The notes under the pieces are model-generated. The model worked only from the letters and a program-made list of their open reading frames with translations, had not been told where the DNA came from and searched no databases. Of a stretch of 10,667 nucleotides of DNA, positions 1 to 6,779 are shown in pieces (the first letter of the stretch is position 1; each line of letters opens with the position of its first letter). This stretch comes from CAINOH01 sp041663565 (GTDB lineage: Archaea; Micrarchaeota; Micrarchaeia; Norongarragalinales; CAINOH01). The DNA lies in NCBI GenBank assembly GCA_041663565.1, contig JBAYMJ010000034.1:1-10667 (forward strand). The letters run 5' to 3'. The position numbers and the translations under genes were made by a program.

Positions 1-206
1 CCGTAGGCCCTTCGCCTACCCCGCAGGGAACCGCAAGCGTAATTCCGTCATCGCCTTCCGTTGCAGCAGTCCAGCCTTCGCCTTCCGCCGCAGCCAACCC
101 GTCATCCCTTCCGTCAACTGCGGGAAATGCAAGCCCGGTTGCAGTCGGCACAACCCAAGACGACGGGTTGTCTATTGGAGGCGGCTCCGGTGAAGGGGGC
201 GCATGA
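1..206 (+). CDS. C-terminal tail of an unidentified Pro/Ser/Ala-rich protein (5' end off window)
   Basis: The frame starting at base 3 is open from the left edge to a TGA at 204-206 and encodes 67 residues. They are dominated by Pro, Ser, Ala, Thr and Gly, with recurring PSP/PSSPS-type motifs, a GNAS glycosylation-like sequon and a Gly-rich end. Such tails are typical of linkers or stalks in secreted archaeal surface proteins, and the next gene on the same strand is a surface protein. No catalytic domain is visible, so no function can be given. A competing frame (61-312) is also open but is rich in Arg and Gln, as an out-of-frame reading of such DNA would be. Coding status is inferred from composition only. 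Confidence 0.5.
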   Translation, partial: VGPSPTPQGTASVIPSSPSVAAVQPSPSAAANPSSLPSTAGNASPVAVGTTQDDGLSIGGGSGEGGA

Positions 207-336
207 TTATTTCGGGCTGTGGGCTTGGCAAGCGGTTTTTGATACCGGCCGGTTTTATGTGCACTCGCCTGTCTTGGCGTTTTGGTTGCACTGGGGCGAG
301 CAGAACCAATAAAACTCCGGATGCAGTGGCGTTAAC
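207..336 (+). promoter_or_regulatory. Spacer with candidate TATA-like promoter of the surface-protein gene
   Basis: This 130-base spacer precedes the surface-protein gene. The only AT-rich box close to the start codon is CAATAAAA at 307-314, centred about 26 bases before the ATG at 337. That is the usual distance from an archaeal TATA box to the transcription start, so transcription might begin at or next to the ATG and give a leaderless mRNA. In keeping with this, no GGAGG-like ribosome binding site is seen in 315-336. A short GC-rich palindrome (ACCGGCCGGT) followed by TTTT lies near 245-256 and could help end the upstream transcript. All of this is inference from position and base composition. 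Confidence 0.25.
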
Positions 337-2316
337 ATGGCAAGACGCGGCCAGGGCTCTTTCGAGTATCTTCTTCTGCTTGGCGGAACGGTTCTTGTCG
401 CCACAATAGTTCTTGTGATGATGCAAGGCTCGGTCTACAACGTGAACAACACGTATTCCGCGTCATCGGGCAATTACGCCGATTATGTCAAGGGCGGCGT
501 GACCGACATACTTGCAAACGGCTCGCTTACCCACGAGCTGCCTACGGGCTGCATGTACAGCAATCCGCCTTGCGGCGAAGGGTATTATTGCAGCGATCAG
601 GGCGTGTGCGTGCCGATTGTTTCCGCGCTGCTTTATGGCTACGTGTTCGATTATTCGGGCTTCCCCATTTCAGGCGTGAACGTGAGCGTGGTCGGCGGAG
701 ACAATTCGTCAGCGGCAACCAACGCTGCAGGGTATTACGCGGTATCCGCGGGCGTCAGCCAGTCGTCCGGCGTGTATCCGGTCGTCGCTTCGAAGGCGCC
801 CGCGACTACGCAGTCGAGCGCGACCGTGAACCTGACCGTTGGTTTTGCGTCGTTGCACAACTTCACCCTGGGCTATAACGATGCGTCGCTTTCGGGTTTT
901 GTCCGCGACTCGTCAAGCGCAGGCATCAGCGGCGCAAACGTTTCTTGCGCGGGCCGCTCCACGACAACCGCAGGCGACGGTTCGTATTCATTCAGCGGGA
1001 TTGCGATGACTTCGGCAAGCACTACCTGCACCATTGCAGCTTCAAAGTCCGGTTACAATCCAAATTCGCTTACTGCGACGCTTTCAGCGGGCGTGACTGC
1101 GGGCCAGAACGTGCAGTTGCAGTCGTCGGTCGCAGCAGTAAGCGGCTACGTGCGCGACGGGTCGGGTGTGGGTTTGGCAGGCGCGAGCGTCTCGTGTGCA
1201 GGATATTCCGCGACAACGGCAAGCGACGGTTCGTATTCAATCAGCGGGATTGCGATGGCTGCGGTAACAGGGTCGTGCACCCTCGCGGCTTCCAAGTCCG
1301 GCTACACTTCGGCAAGCGCGACAGTGTCGCTTACTGCAGGAGCGACAACTACTGGCCAGAACCTTGCCATCAATCTCATAGTCGTCGGAGCCTGCGGTTC
1401 AAGCAACGGTGCGAACTTCTATTCCGCGCCCTCGTCCGGCCTTTGCAATGCAGGCACCGCTTCAGCGGTGTCGGGTTCGGGACCGTGGTCTTGGACTTGC
1501 ACCGGCGCCTATGGCGGGGCAACCGCAAGCTGTTCCGCAAACAAGGTTGTGGATGGCGTTTGCGGTTCTGCCAATAGGGTGTATTGGTATACGGACACTG
1601 CCTACGGCAGCGATACTTCGTGTGCTACTGGGACTGCAAGCCCTGCGACCCCGGCGTTCCCGGTTCCGGGTGGCTCGGCTACTTGGTATTGTAATGGTGC
1701 TTACGGCGGGGTGGCCGCTTCTTGTTCCGCGTCGAGGGTCTCGTGTCCTGGATGCGGGGTGGCTGTGGGTGGGGTTTGCGTGGCAAAGTCAGCTGGCGAA
1801 AACGGTTTTGGAGCGTGCAAGAGGTGCGATGGCGTTTCATTATACCCCGCCAACATCGCTTCGGGCGCGGTTGATTCTGAAGGAAGTAACGTCTGTTCCG
1901 GTACGTGTCAGGCGTGTGATGGCAATGGTAATTGTGGCGGGTCCTTGACTGCTTGGGGCTCTGGCGCATATGGGTGCACCGGTTCAGACAAGCGGTGCGT
2001 CAGCGGTTCGTGCGTAACCTGCGGCGGTTGGTTCAATCAGGGGCACTGCTGGTATGAAGGCGCGGTTGGGGGAAGCTGTGATGCTGCATGCTCCGACAAG
2101 GGCGGCTGCAATAATACGCCAAAAAATGCTCTCGACCTGTGTTCGGTATGTCAGCACTGGCATCCGGGAGTATCATGCTTCCGATCGGCTTACACTGCCC
2201 CGGCGTGGTATCCCGCCCAGAACACTTGCGTCGGTTACCTTATTGACCAATACGACCGGTGTTCCGTCACCTCGGGCGACCCGGCACACCAGAGGCTGTG
2301 CAGCTGCATAAGGTAG
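337..2316 (+). CDS. Secreted modular Cys-rich surface protein with class III (pilin-type) signal peptide
   Basis: This 659-residue protein begins MARRG followed by QGSFEYLLLLGG and a hydrophobic helix (about residues 6-29). That is the class III signal peptide of archaeal pilin-like proteins, expected to be cut between G5 and Q6 by an EppA-like prepilin peptidase, leaving the helix for pilus assembly or anchoring. Residues 71-93 form a small four-Cys module. Three carboxypeptidase-regulatory-like beta-sandwich modules follow (about 98-180, 185-267, 268-350), then two modules ending in W-x-C-x-G-A-Y-G-G and ASCSA (352-401, 407-465). A Cys-rich stretch spans 470-562, and a C-terminal domain (565-659) has CWY near its start and RLCSC at its end. 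There are 40 cysteines, an even number that suits disulfides, and several N-x-S/T sequons. An adhesin or pilin-like extracellular role is inferred; no enzyme motif is seen. It converges on the amino-acid operon. Confidence 0.85.
   Translation: MARRGQGSFEYLLLLGGTVLVATIVLVMMQGSVYNVNNTYSASSGNYADYVKGGVTDILANGSLTHELPTGCMYSNPPCGEGYYCSDQGVCVPIVSALLYGYVFDYSGFPISGVNVSVVGGDNSSAATNAAGYYAVSAGVSQSSGVYPVVASKAPATTQSSATVNLTVGFASLHNFTLGYNDASLSGFVRDSSSAGISGANVSCAGRSTTTAGDGSYSFSGIAMTSASTTCTIAASKSGYNPNSLTATLSAGVTAGQNVQLQSSVAAVSGYVRDGSGVGLAGASVSCAGYSATTASDGSYSISGIAMAAVTGSCTLAASKSGYTSASATVSLTAGATTTGQNLAINLIVVGACGSSNGANFYSAPSSGLCNAGTASAVSGSGPWSWTCTGAYGGATASCSANKVVDGVCGSANRVYWYTDTAYGSDTSCATGTASPATPAFPVPGGSATWYCNGAYGGVAASCSASRVSCPGCGVAVGGVCVAKSAGENGFGACKRCDGVSLYPANIASGAVDSEGSNVCSGTCQACDGNGNCGGSLTAWGSGAYGCTGSDKRCVSGSCVTCGGWFNQGHCWYEGAVGGSCDAACSDKGGCNNTPKNALDLCSVCQHWHPGVSCFRSAYTAPAWYPAQNTCVGYLIDQYDRCSVTSGDPAHQRLCSCIR
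889..1386 (+). repeat. Tandem duplication of an 83-codon beta-sandwich module
   Basis: Two consecutive 249-base units (889-1137 and 1138-1386) encode aligned 83-residue modules. Both share the SG-F/Y-VRD start, the pattern SCAG..TT....DGSYS.SGIAM, the ASKSGY motif and AG.T..GQN near the end. At DNA level the segments 974-1008 and 1223-1257 match at 34 of 35 bases, which points to a fairly recent duplication or gene conversion. Each unit has two Cys at the same 27-residue spacing (C204/C231 and C287/C314), probably one disulfide per module. The preceding module (about residues 98-180) is a more diverged member without these cysteines. Confidence 0.85.
1390..1731 (+). repeat. Two Trp/Cys repeat modules within the surface protein
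   Basis: Residues 352-401 and 407-465 of the surface protein are two copies of one module of about 50-60 residues. Each starts with CGSxN, contains a mid-module Cys followed by a G-T-A-S motif, and ends with W-x-C-x-G-A-Y-G-G-x-x-A-S-C-S-A. Four cysteines per copy fall in the same order. From memory, similar units occur widely in secreted proteins of bacteria, including small-genome lineages. That hints at exchange of surface modules, but a profile search would be needed to show it. Confidence 0.75.
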
Positions 2317-2487
2317 TCCGCGAACTCGTCTGGTGCATGAGCAACGTGCCCGGGCGATTCCTGCACCAGCATCCCGCCAAGCATGCATGGCTGGACTTTC
2401 GTGCAGATGATTAGCTCGGGAAGCGACTGGTGCGAATACCAGTAGGCCGCGGGGCTGCGGCACGGACTCACGCAGGCGGCGTCTTTT
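2317..2487. other. Convergent intergenic spacer
   Basis: This 171-base spacer separates the 3' ends of the + strand surface gene and the - strand ilvE gene. A T5 run at 2483-2487 could serve as a weak archaeal oligo-T terminator for the + strand transcript. The other strand has no comparable T-run and I found no strong hairpin. Short open frames cross the spacer on both strands, but none is recognisable. Confidence 0.5.
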
Positions 2488-3450
2488 TCAAGCCATCAGC
2501 GCGGCTGCAGTCCGCCCGGGCTGCGGCTCCTCGACGTAGTCGAGCCAGTGGGCGAACTGCGCGTCCTTGCCTTTGACTATGTCGAAGAACCGCTGCTGGA
2601 TGCGCCTGGTGATTGGCCCCGGATTTCCCTCGCCAACCGGGATTCCGCCAATCTCGCGGATTGGCATTATCTCCGCAGCAGTTCCCGAGAAGAACACCTC
2701 GTCTGCCAAGTGCAAGAAGTCGGGCAGGAAGTTTTCCTCGCGCACCTTTATCCCGGCTGAGCGCGCAATCTCGATTACCGACGCGCGCGTGATGCCGTCC
2801 AGTATGCCCGCGCTTGTCGGCGGCGTGTAGAGCACTCCGTCCTTTACTGCAAAGATGTTCTCTCCCGGACCCTCGGCTACGAAGCCGGAGTCGTTGAGCA
2901 TTACGGCCTCCTCCACGCCAGAATGCAGGGCCTCCATCTTCGCTATCATGGAGTTTGCATATTGTCCCGTGCCCTTGGCCTGCATCGGAAGCGCGTTCGA
3001 GCCAATCCTCCTCCACGATGAAATCCTTGCAGTGATGCCGGTCTTCAGGCCTTCCTCCCCAAGCAGGTTGCCCCAGCTCCAGCAGGCTATGATTGTCTGC
3101 ACCGGGCACTCAAGGGGCGTCACGCCCATGTTTCCGTAGCCGTAGAATGCAAGCGGCCGGATGTAGCACGACTTCAGGCCGTTCCTTTTGACCAATTCCT
3201 TGACTGCCTGTGCAATCTCGTGCTGGGTGTTCCGCATCGGCATCTTGTACAACTTGGCGCTCCGGAACAGCCTGCTGACGTGTTCCTTGAGCCGGAACAC
3301 GGCAGGTCCCTGCTGCGTCTCGTAGCACCTGATTCCCTCGAACACCCCGGTGCCATAGTGGAGTGCGTGGGTAAGTGCGTGTACGTGCGCGTCGTCCCAA
3401 GGGACAAAGCTTCCATCCATCCACACGTACTGGCATTTTTTCAGACCCAC
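2488..3450 (-). CDS. ilvE: Branched-chain amino acid aminotransferase (class IV PLP enzyme)
   Basis: The product catalyses reversible transfer of the amino group between glutamate and the 2-oxo acids of valine, leucine and isoleucine, the last step of each pathway, in the cytoplasm with pyridoxal phosphate. Counted from the GTG at 3456, it has 322 residues, against about 309 for E. coli IlvE. The family landmarks are present: YVWMDG at the N-terminus, HYGTGVFEGIR (33-43), the PLP lysine K161 in AKGTGQY, the E-G-P-G-E-N-I-F cofactor segment (195-202), GITR (221-224) and EVFFSGTAAEI (253-263). I placed the start at the GTG at 3450 because GGTGA (3457-3461) lies 6 bases before it, whereas it abuts the GTG at 3456. 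It is the last gene of the operon, about 22 bases after leuB. Confidence 0.95.
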   Translation of the reverse strand: MGLKKCQYVWMDGSFVPWDDAHVHALTHALHYGTGVFEGIRCYETQQGPAVFRLKEHVSRLFRSAKLYKMPMRNTQHEIAQAVKELVKRNGLKSCYIRPLAFYGYGNMGVTPLECPVQTIIACWSWGNLLGEEGLKTGITARISSWRRIGSNALPMQAKGTGQYANSMIAKMEALHSGVEEAVMLNDSGFVAEGPGENIFAVKDGVLYTPPTSAGILDGITRASVIEIARSAGIKVREENFLPDFLHLADEVFFSGTAAEIMPIREIGGIPVGEGNPGPITRRIQQRFFDIVKGKDAQFAHWLDYVEEPQPGRTAAALMA

Positions 3451-3472
3451 TTGCACTCACCACTGGCGGCCG

Positions 3473-4537
3473 CTAGCCGCCCTTGTTTATTCGTTTTGCG
3501 ATTTCGTCGCCGAACTTTGACGTTGAAAGCGCAGGCATTCCCTGCGCGATGTCGCCAGTCCTGCACCCGTCAGCCAGCGCCTTCTCTACTGCATCCTCGA
3601 CTTTCTTCGCCGACTTGGGCTGGCCCAAAAAGTCCAGCATCATGGCTGCCGAGAGTATTGCGCTGATGGGGTTCGAGATTCCCTTTCCTGCGATGTCGGG
3701 CGCGCTCCCGTGTATGGGCTCGAACATCCCGACCTTGGTGTCGGGGTTGATGTTCGCACCGGCGCACAAGCCAAGCGAGCCCACTATCTGGGCGGTCTCG
3801 TCGGAGAGTATGTCTCCGAACATGTTGTCCGTGACTATGACTTGGTAGCGTTCCGGGCACCTGATGAGGTACTGGCTCATCGCGTCAACGTAGATGCTCT
3901 CAGTCTCGATTTCCGGGTACTCCTTCTTGATTTCCTCAAAGCGGCCCCTCCAGTATTGCGAGGTGAATAGTATGTTTGCCTTGTCCACCGACGTTACCTT
4001 GGTCTTTCCGGCTTTCCTTGCGTAGTCGAAGGCGTAGCGTATGATGCGGTCAACTCCCTTCTTGGTGAACACGCTCTCGTCAGTGGCCCGGTCGGCGGTC
4101 TTCGTGCCTCGCCGTGAGTAAAGTCCTTCCGAATTTTCGCGCACAATCGTGACGTCGAAGCCTTTGGCTATGACCCTGTCCTTGAGCGGGGACAAGTTTT
4201 CCATCCCGGGGTAGATTTTCGCAGGCCGCAGGTTCACGTACAGGTCAAGCGCCTGCCTTGCGCGCAAAATCGCCTCGTGCTCAATCAACCCCGGAGGCAA
4301 GTCCGGGACTCCAACTGGCGCTTTGAAGATTGCGTCGCAGTCGCGGTAGATTTTGAGCGTGTCGTCCGGGAGAGCGTTGCCGTACTTCTTGTAAGCGGCG
4401 CCCCCTGAAGGCGCGTCCACGAACTCGAACTCAATGCCGTCCGTCTCGGTAATCTTCTTGAGGACCTTCACCACTTCCGCGGTGATTTCGGGGCCTATCC
4501 CGTCGCCTTCGGTGACTGCAATAGAGAATTTAGTCAT
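3473..4537 (-). CDS. leuB: 3-isopropylmalate dehydrogenase
   Basis: LeuB oxidises and decarboxylates 3-isopropylmalate to 2-oxoisocaproate, the third dedicated step of leucine synthesis, as a cytoplasmic NAD-linked dimer needing Mg or Mn. The 354-residue product has the full beta-decarboxylating dehydrogenase pattern: EGDGIGPE (10-17), DLYVNLRPAK (98-107), VRENSEGLY with catalytic Y140, SVDKAN with K186, metal ligand D219, NMFGDILSD (238-246) and HGSAPDIAGKG (276-286). The Asp in SAPD (D281) is the residue that marks NAD rather than NADP use in this family. I90 and L91 sit where IPM dehydrogenases have a hydrophobic pocket, whereas homoisocitrate or isocitrate enzymes carry Arg or Ser nearby. 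The ATG overlaps the leuD stop as ATGA and has the strongest ribosome binding site in the operon. A related oxidative decarboxylase is possible, but the context supports LeuB. Confidence 0.93.
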   Translation of the reverse strand: MTKFSIAVTEGDGIGPEITAEVVKVLKKITETDGIEFEFVDAPSGGAAYKKYGNALPDDTLKIYRDCDAIFKAPVGVPDLPPGLIEHEAILRARQALDLYVNLRPAKIYPGMENLSPLKDRVIAKGFDVTIVRENSEGLYSRRGTKTADRATDESVFTKKGVDRIIRYAFDYARKAGKTKVTSVDKANILFTSQYWRGRFEEIKKEYPEIETESIYVDAMSQYLIRCPERYQVIVTDNMFGDILSDETAQIVGSLGLCAGANINPDTKVGMFEPIHGSAPDIAGKGISNPISAILSAAMMLDFLGQPKSAKKVEDAVEKALADGCRTGDIAQGMPALSTSKFGDEIAKRINKGG

Positions 4538-5364
4538 TTTACCGACCTCCTGTAATCTAGGAGTGTTTCCGGGCCGTTTTCTATCTTTGGTTTATCCGGA
4601 ACGCTTGGACCGGCTTTTTTATTGTTGCGCCACGGTTTGCATTCCTCGACAGCTTTCGCAACTTTCTCCACCTGCTTTCGGCCTTCCATCAGCTCGGACA
4701 GCGAATCCCACCTGCCGCACAGGAAAGCGCTCCGCTGGCTTGCGTCCTGTCCGAATGGGAATTTCCTTGAGCAGTATTCCACCTGCATCCTCTCAAGCGA
4801 CACAACCGCCTCCGCCTCCGGGTTCTGCTCGCACAACGCCATCATTTCCTCCATCCGGTTGTGCGCAACCGTCACAGTTGGCAGTCCTATTGCCGTGCAA
4901 TTGTCCGCAAATATTGATGCGAACGACTCGGCTACTATTGCGCGTATGCCCCACCTCATCAGCGCCTGTGGCGCGTGCTCGCGCGACGAGCCGCAGCCGA
5001 AGTTCCGGTTGGCAAGAAGGATGCCCGCCCCTGCGTGCAGCTGCGAGTCGAACGGGTGGCCTTTTGCGGAGCCGTCGGCTGCAAACCTCTCGTCGTAGAA
5101 CGCAATCTTGCCGAACCCTTCGAAAGTTATTGCCTTGAGGAATCTCGCAGGTGCAATCCTGTCGGTGTCCACGTCGTTTCCCTGTATTGCGACGCACTTG
5201 CCACGGATGTTTTGGATGAATTTGCTGGTGACGACGTTGTCTGCGCACGTGGCATCGGCATTTGCGGCAGTTTGGCCGGACTTTGCAGTGACCGTACCGC
5301 CCGTGTCCGCAGCGTCATCCGCCTTTTTTGCATCCTGGAAAACCATCGCGCTTTGCATTTCCAT
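4534..5364 (-). CDS. leuD: 3-isopropylmalate dehydratase small subunit, with long terminal extensions
   Basis: LeuD is the swivel-domain partner of LeuC. Together they isomerise 2-isopropylmalate to 3-isopropylmalate. The core (about residues 54-240 of 276) has DVDTDRIAPARFLK (64-77), FYDERF and the substrate-loop motif NRNFGCGSSREHAP (119-132), then AESFASIFADN and WDSLSEL. This is the longer bacterial form; archaeal LeuD is usually about 160-170 residues. Two additions stand out: some 50 N-terminal residues rich in Ala, Thr and Asp, and a C-terminal tail of about 30 residues rich in Lys and Pro. The ATG at 5364 lies 2 bases after the leuC stop. A GTG at 5370 overlapping that stop (GTGA), with AGGGA 6 bases upstream, is an alternative start. 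The frame stays open upstream to 5571, but that stretch overlaps the conserved end of leuC and is rejected. Confidence 0.92.
   Translation of the reverse strand: MEMQSAMVFQDAKKADDAADTGGTVTAKSGQTAANADATCADNVVTSKFIQNIRGKCVAIQGNDVDTDRIAPARFLKAITFEGFGKIAFYDERFAADGSAKGHPFDSQLHAGAGILLANRNFGCGSSREHAPQALMRWGIRAIVAESFASIFADNCTAIGLPTVTVAHNRMEEMMALCEQNPEAEAVVSLERMQVEYCSRKFPFGQDASQRSAFLCGRWDSLSELMEGRKQVEKVAKAVEECKPWRNNKKAGPSVPDKPKIENGPETLLDYRRSVK
4545..4551 (-). promoter_or_regulatory. Strong ribosome binding site of leuB
   Basis: On the - strand this reads AGGAGGT, 7 bases before the leuB ATG at 4537. It is a near-perfect complement to the 16S rRNA tail and lies inside the last codons of leuD. With the ATGA overlap this favours fresh initiation on leuB or coupled re-initiation. 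Confidence 0.85.
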
Positions 5365-5366
5365 TT

Positions 5367-6773
5367 TCACATCAATTCCCTGCAATCGACTACTTCCCCG
5401 CACACTGCGGCTGCCGCAACCATCGCCGGGCTCATCAGCATCGTCCTCGCGTTCGCGCAGCCCTGCCTTCCGACGAAATTCCTGTTGGATGAAGAGGCGC
5501 ACAGCTCGCCCTCCGAAAGCCTGTCGTTGTTCATCGCAAGGCACATCGAGCAGCCCGGGTTTTTTCGCCACTCAAAGCCGGCTTCGGTGAATATCCTGTC
5601 AAGGCCCTCGGCCCTTGCCTGCTTGGCAACCTTCTGCGAGCCGGGCACCACCATCGCGCGCACTCCGCGTGCAACCCACCTTCCGCGGACCACCTTCGCG
5701 GCCTCGCGCAGGTCGGTAATCCTTCCGTTGGTGCAGGAGCCTATGAACGCGGTTGTGATTGGAGTGCCCTTGATTTGCGCTCCTTCCTCCAGCCCCATGA
5801 ACTTCAGCGCGTCGTGCGCTGCCTGCCTCTCTCCGTTGTGCAGGTGGTTCGTTCTGGGGATGCACTCGTTTATGCCGACGGACTGCCCGGGGTTGGTTCC
5901 CCAAGTGACCATCGGCTCTATGGAGTCCGCACCCACCTGCACGGAGTCGTCGAATTCCGCGTCCGGGTCGCTTGCAAACGACTTCCAGTAGTCGCACGCT
6001 CCGGCAAAACCCTCTCCGGATGGCGCGAACTTCCTGCCCTCCAGGTATTGGCACGTCTTGTCATCGGGGTTCACGTAGCCCGTCTGCGCTCCTGCCTCGA
6101 TGCTCATGTTGCACAGCGTCATGCGCTCCTCTATTCCCATCCGTTCGACGGTCTTTCCCGCGTACTCGTATGCAAAGCCGATTCCGTAATCGATTCCAAG
6201 CTGCCGGATGAGCTCAAGCGCGACGTCCTTTGCGTAAACCCCGCGGCCCAGGCACCCGTTGACTTCGATTCTTCGCACCTTGGGCTTCTGCTTTGCAACG
6301 CTCTGCGTGGCCAGCACGTCGCGCACCTGGCTCGTGCCGATGCCGAACGCTATGCAGCCCAAGGCGCCGTGCGTGCAGGTGTGCGAGTCGCCGCAGCAGA
6401 CGGTCATCCCCGGCTGTGTGATGCCTAACTCGGGTCCGATTACGTGCACGATTCCCTGGAAGCCCGAATCCCGGCCGAAGTAGGTCATGCCGCGGTTTTG
6501 CGCGACGTTTTTTTCCAGCTCGCCTGCCATCCTCTCCGCAACCCCGTCCGCAAAAGGCCTTCCTGCGCAGTCCGTCGGGATGACGTGGTCCATCGTGGCA
6601 AAAGTGTTCTGCGGCATCGCCATCGGGGCCTTGCGCTCGCGCAGCGCGGCAAAGGCCTGCGGGGAGGTGACCTCGTGGACGTAGTGCAGCTGGACGTACA
6701 GCTGGGTGCGTCCTTGAGCCAGCTCGCGCACGGAGTGTGCGTCCCACACTTTGTCAAGCAATGTCTTTCCCAT
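5367..6773 (-). CDS. leuC: 3-isopropylmalate dehydratase large subunit
   Basis: LeuC carries the [4Fe-4S] cluster of the aconitase-family isomerase that, with LeuD, converts 2-isopropylmalate to 3-isopropylmalate via isopropylmaleate. The protein has 468 residues, almost the same as E. coli LeuC (466) and longer than typical archaeal LeuC (about 420). The three cluster cysteines are present as C347 in GSCTNGR and C408/C411 in PGCSMCLAMN. Other landmarks are YVQLHYVHEVTSPQAF (26-41), DHVIPT (62-67), CGDSHTCTHGALG (127-139), VTWGTNPGQS (289-298) and SSSNRNFVGRQG (427-438). The ATG at 6773 lies 6 bases after the leuA stop and has AAGGAG (6783-6788) 9 bases upstream, overlapping the final codons of leuA. 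The bacterial type suggests transfer together with leuD. Confidence 0.96.
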   Translation of the reverse strand: MGKTLLDKVWDAHSVRELAQGRTQLYVQLHYVHEVTSPQAFAALRERKAPMAMPQNTFATMDHVIPTDCAGRPFADGVAERMAGELEKNVAQNRGMTYFGRDSGFQGIVHVIGPELGITQPGMTVCCGDSHTCTHGALGCIAFGIGTSQVRDVLATQSVAKQKPKVRRIEVNGCLGRGVYAKDVALELIRQLGIDYGIGFAYEYAGKTVERMGIEERMTLCNMSIEAGAQTGYVNPDDKTCQYLEGRKFAPSGEGFAGACDYWKSFASDPDAEFDDSVQVGADSIEPMVTWGTNPGQSVGINECIPRTNHLHNGERQAAHDALKFMGLEEGAQIKGTPITTAFIGSCTNGRITDLREAAKVVRGRWVARGVRAMVVPGSQKVAKQARAEGLDRIFTEAGFEWRKNPGCSMCLAMNNDRLSEGELCASSSNRNFVGRQGCANARTMLMSPAMVAAAAVCGEVVDCRELM

Positions 6774-6779
6774 ATTTCT

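Noticed and set aside
245..256. ACCGGCCGGT followed by TTTT as an intrinsic terminator
   Set aside because: The palindrome has no loop and the T-run is short. It is mentioned within the spacer but is too weak for a separate terminator call.
61..312. 83-codon + strand frame with a TTG start
   Set aside because: In 61-206 it is an Arg/Gln-rich shifted reading of the Pro/Ser/Ala frame. Only the last 35 residues look protein-like, which is too little to call a gene.
203..409. Small + strand frame whose ATG overlaps the upstream stop as ATGA
   Set aside because: It runs 73 bases into the surface gene, across the class III signal peptide, and encodes nothing recognisable.
945..1577. 210-codon open frame on the + strand inside the surface gene
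   Set aside because: This is a shifted reading of the repeat modules, Arg-rich, and its apparent repeats only mirror the real ones.
3467..3474. GCGGCCGC palindrome between leuB and ilvE, with a similar one in ilvB near 10171
   Set aside because: A short GC palindrome at the end of leuB with no T-run. It is expected by chance in GC-rich DNA, and the second copy lies in a coding region.
5370..5571. Upstream extension of the leuD frame to 5571
   Set aside because: It would overlap the last 68 codons of leuC, which encode conserved sequence including the third cluster cysteine region. The extra residues are Arg/Asp-rich and unconserved.
4975..5991. 338-codon open frame on the + strand
   Set aside because: It is antisense to leuD and leuC, whose catalytic motifs are intact. 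The product has no family features.
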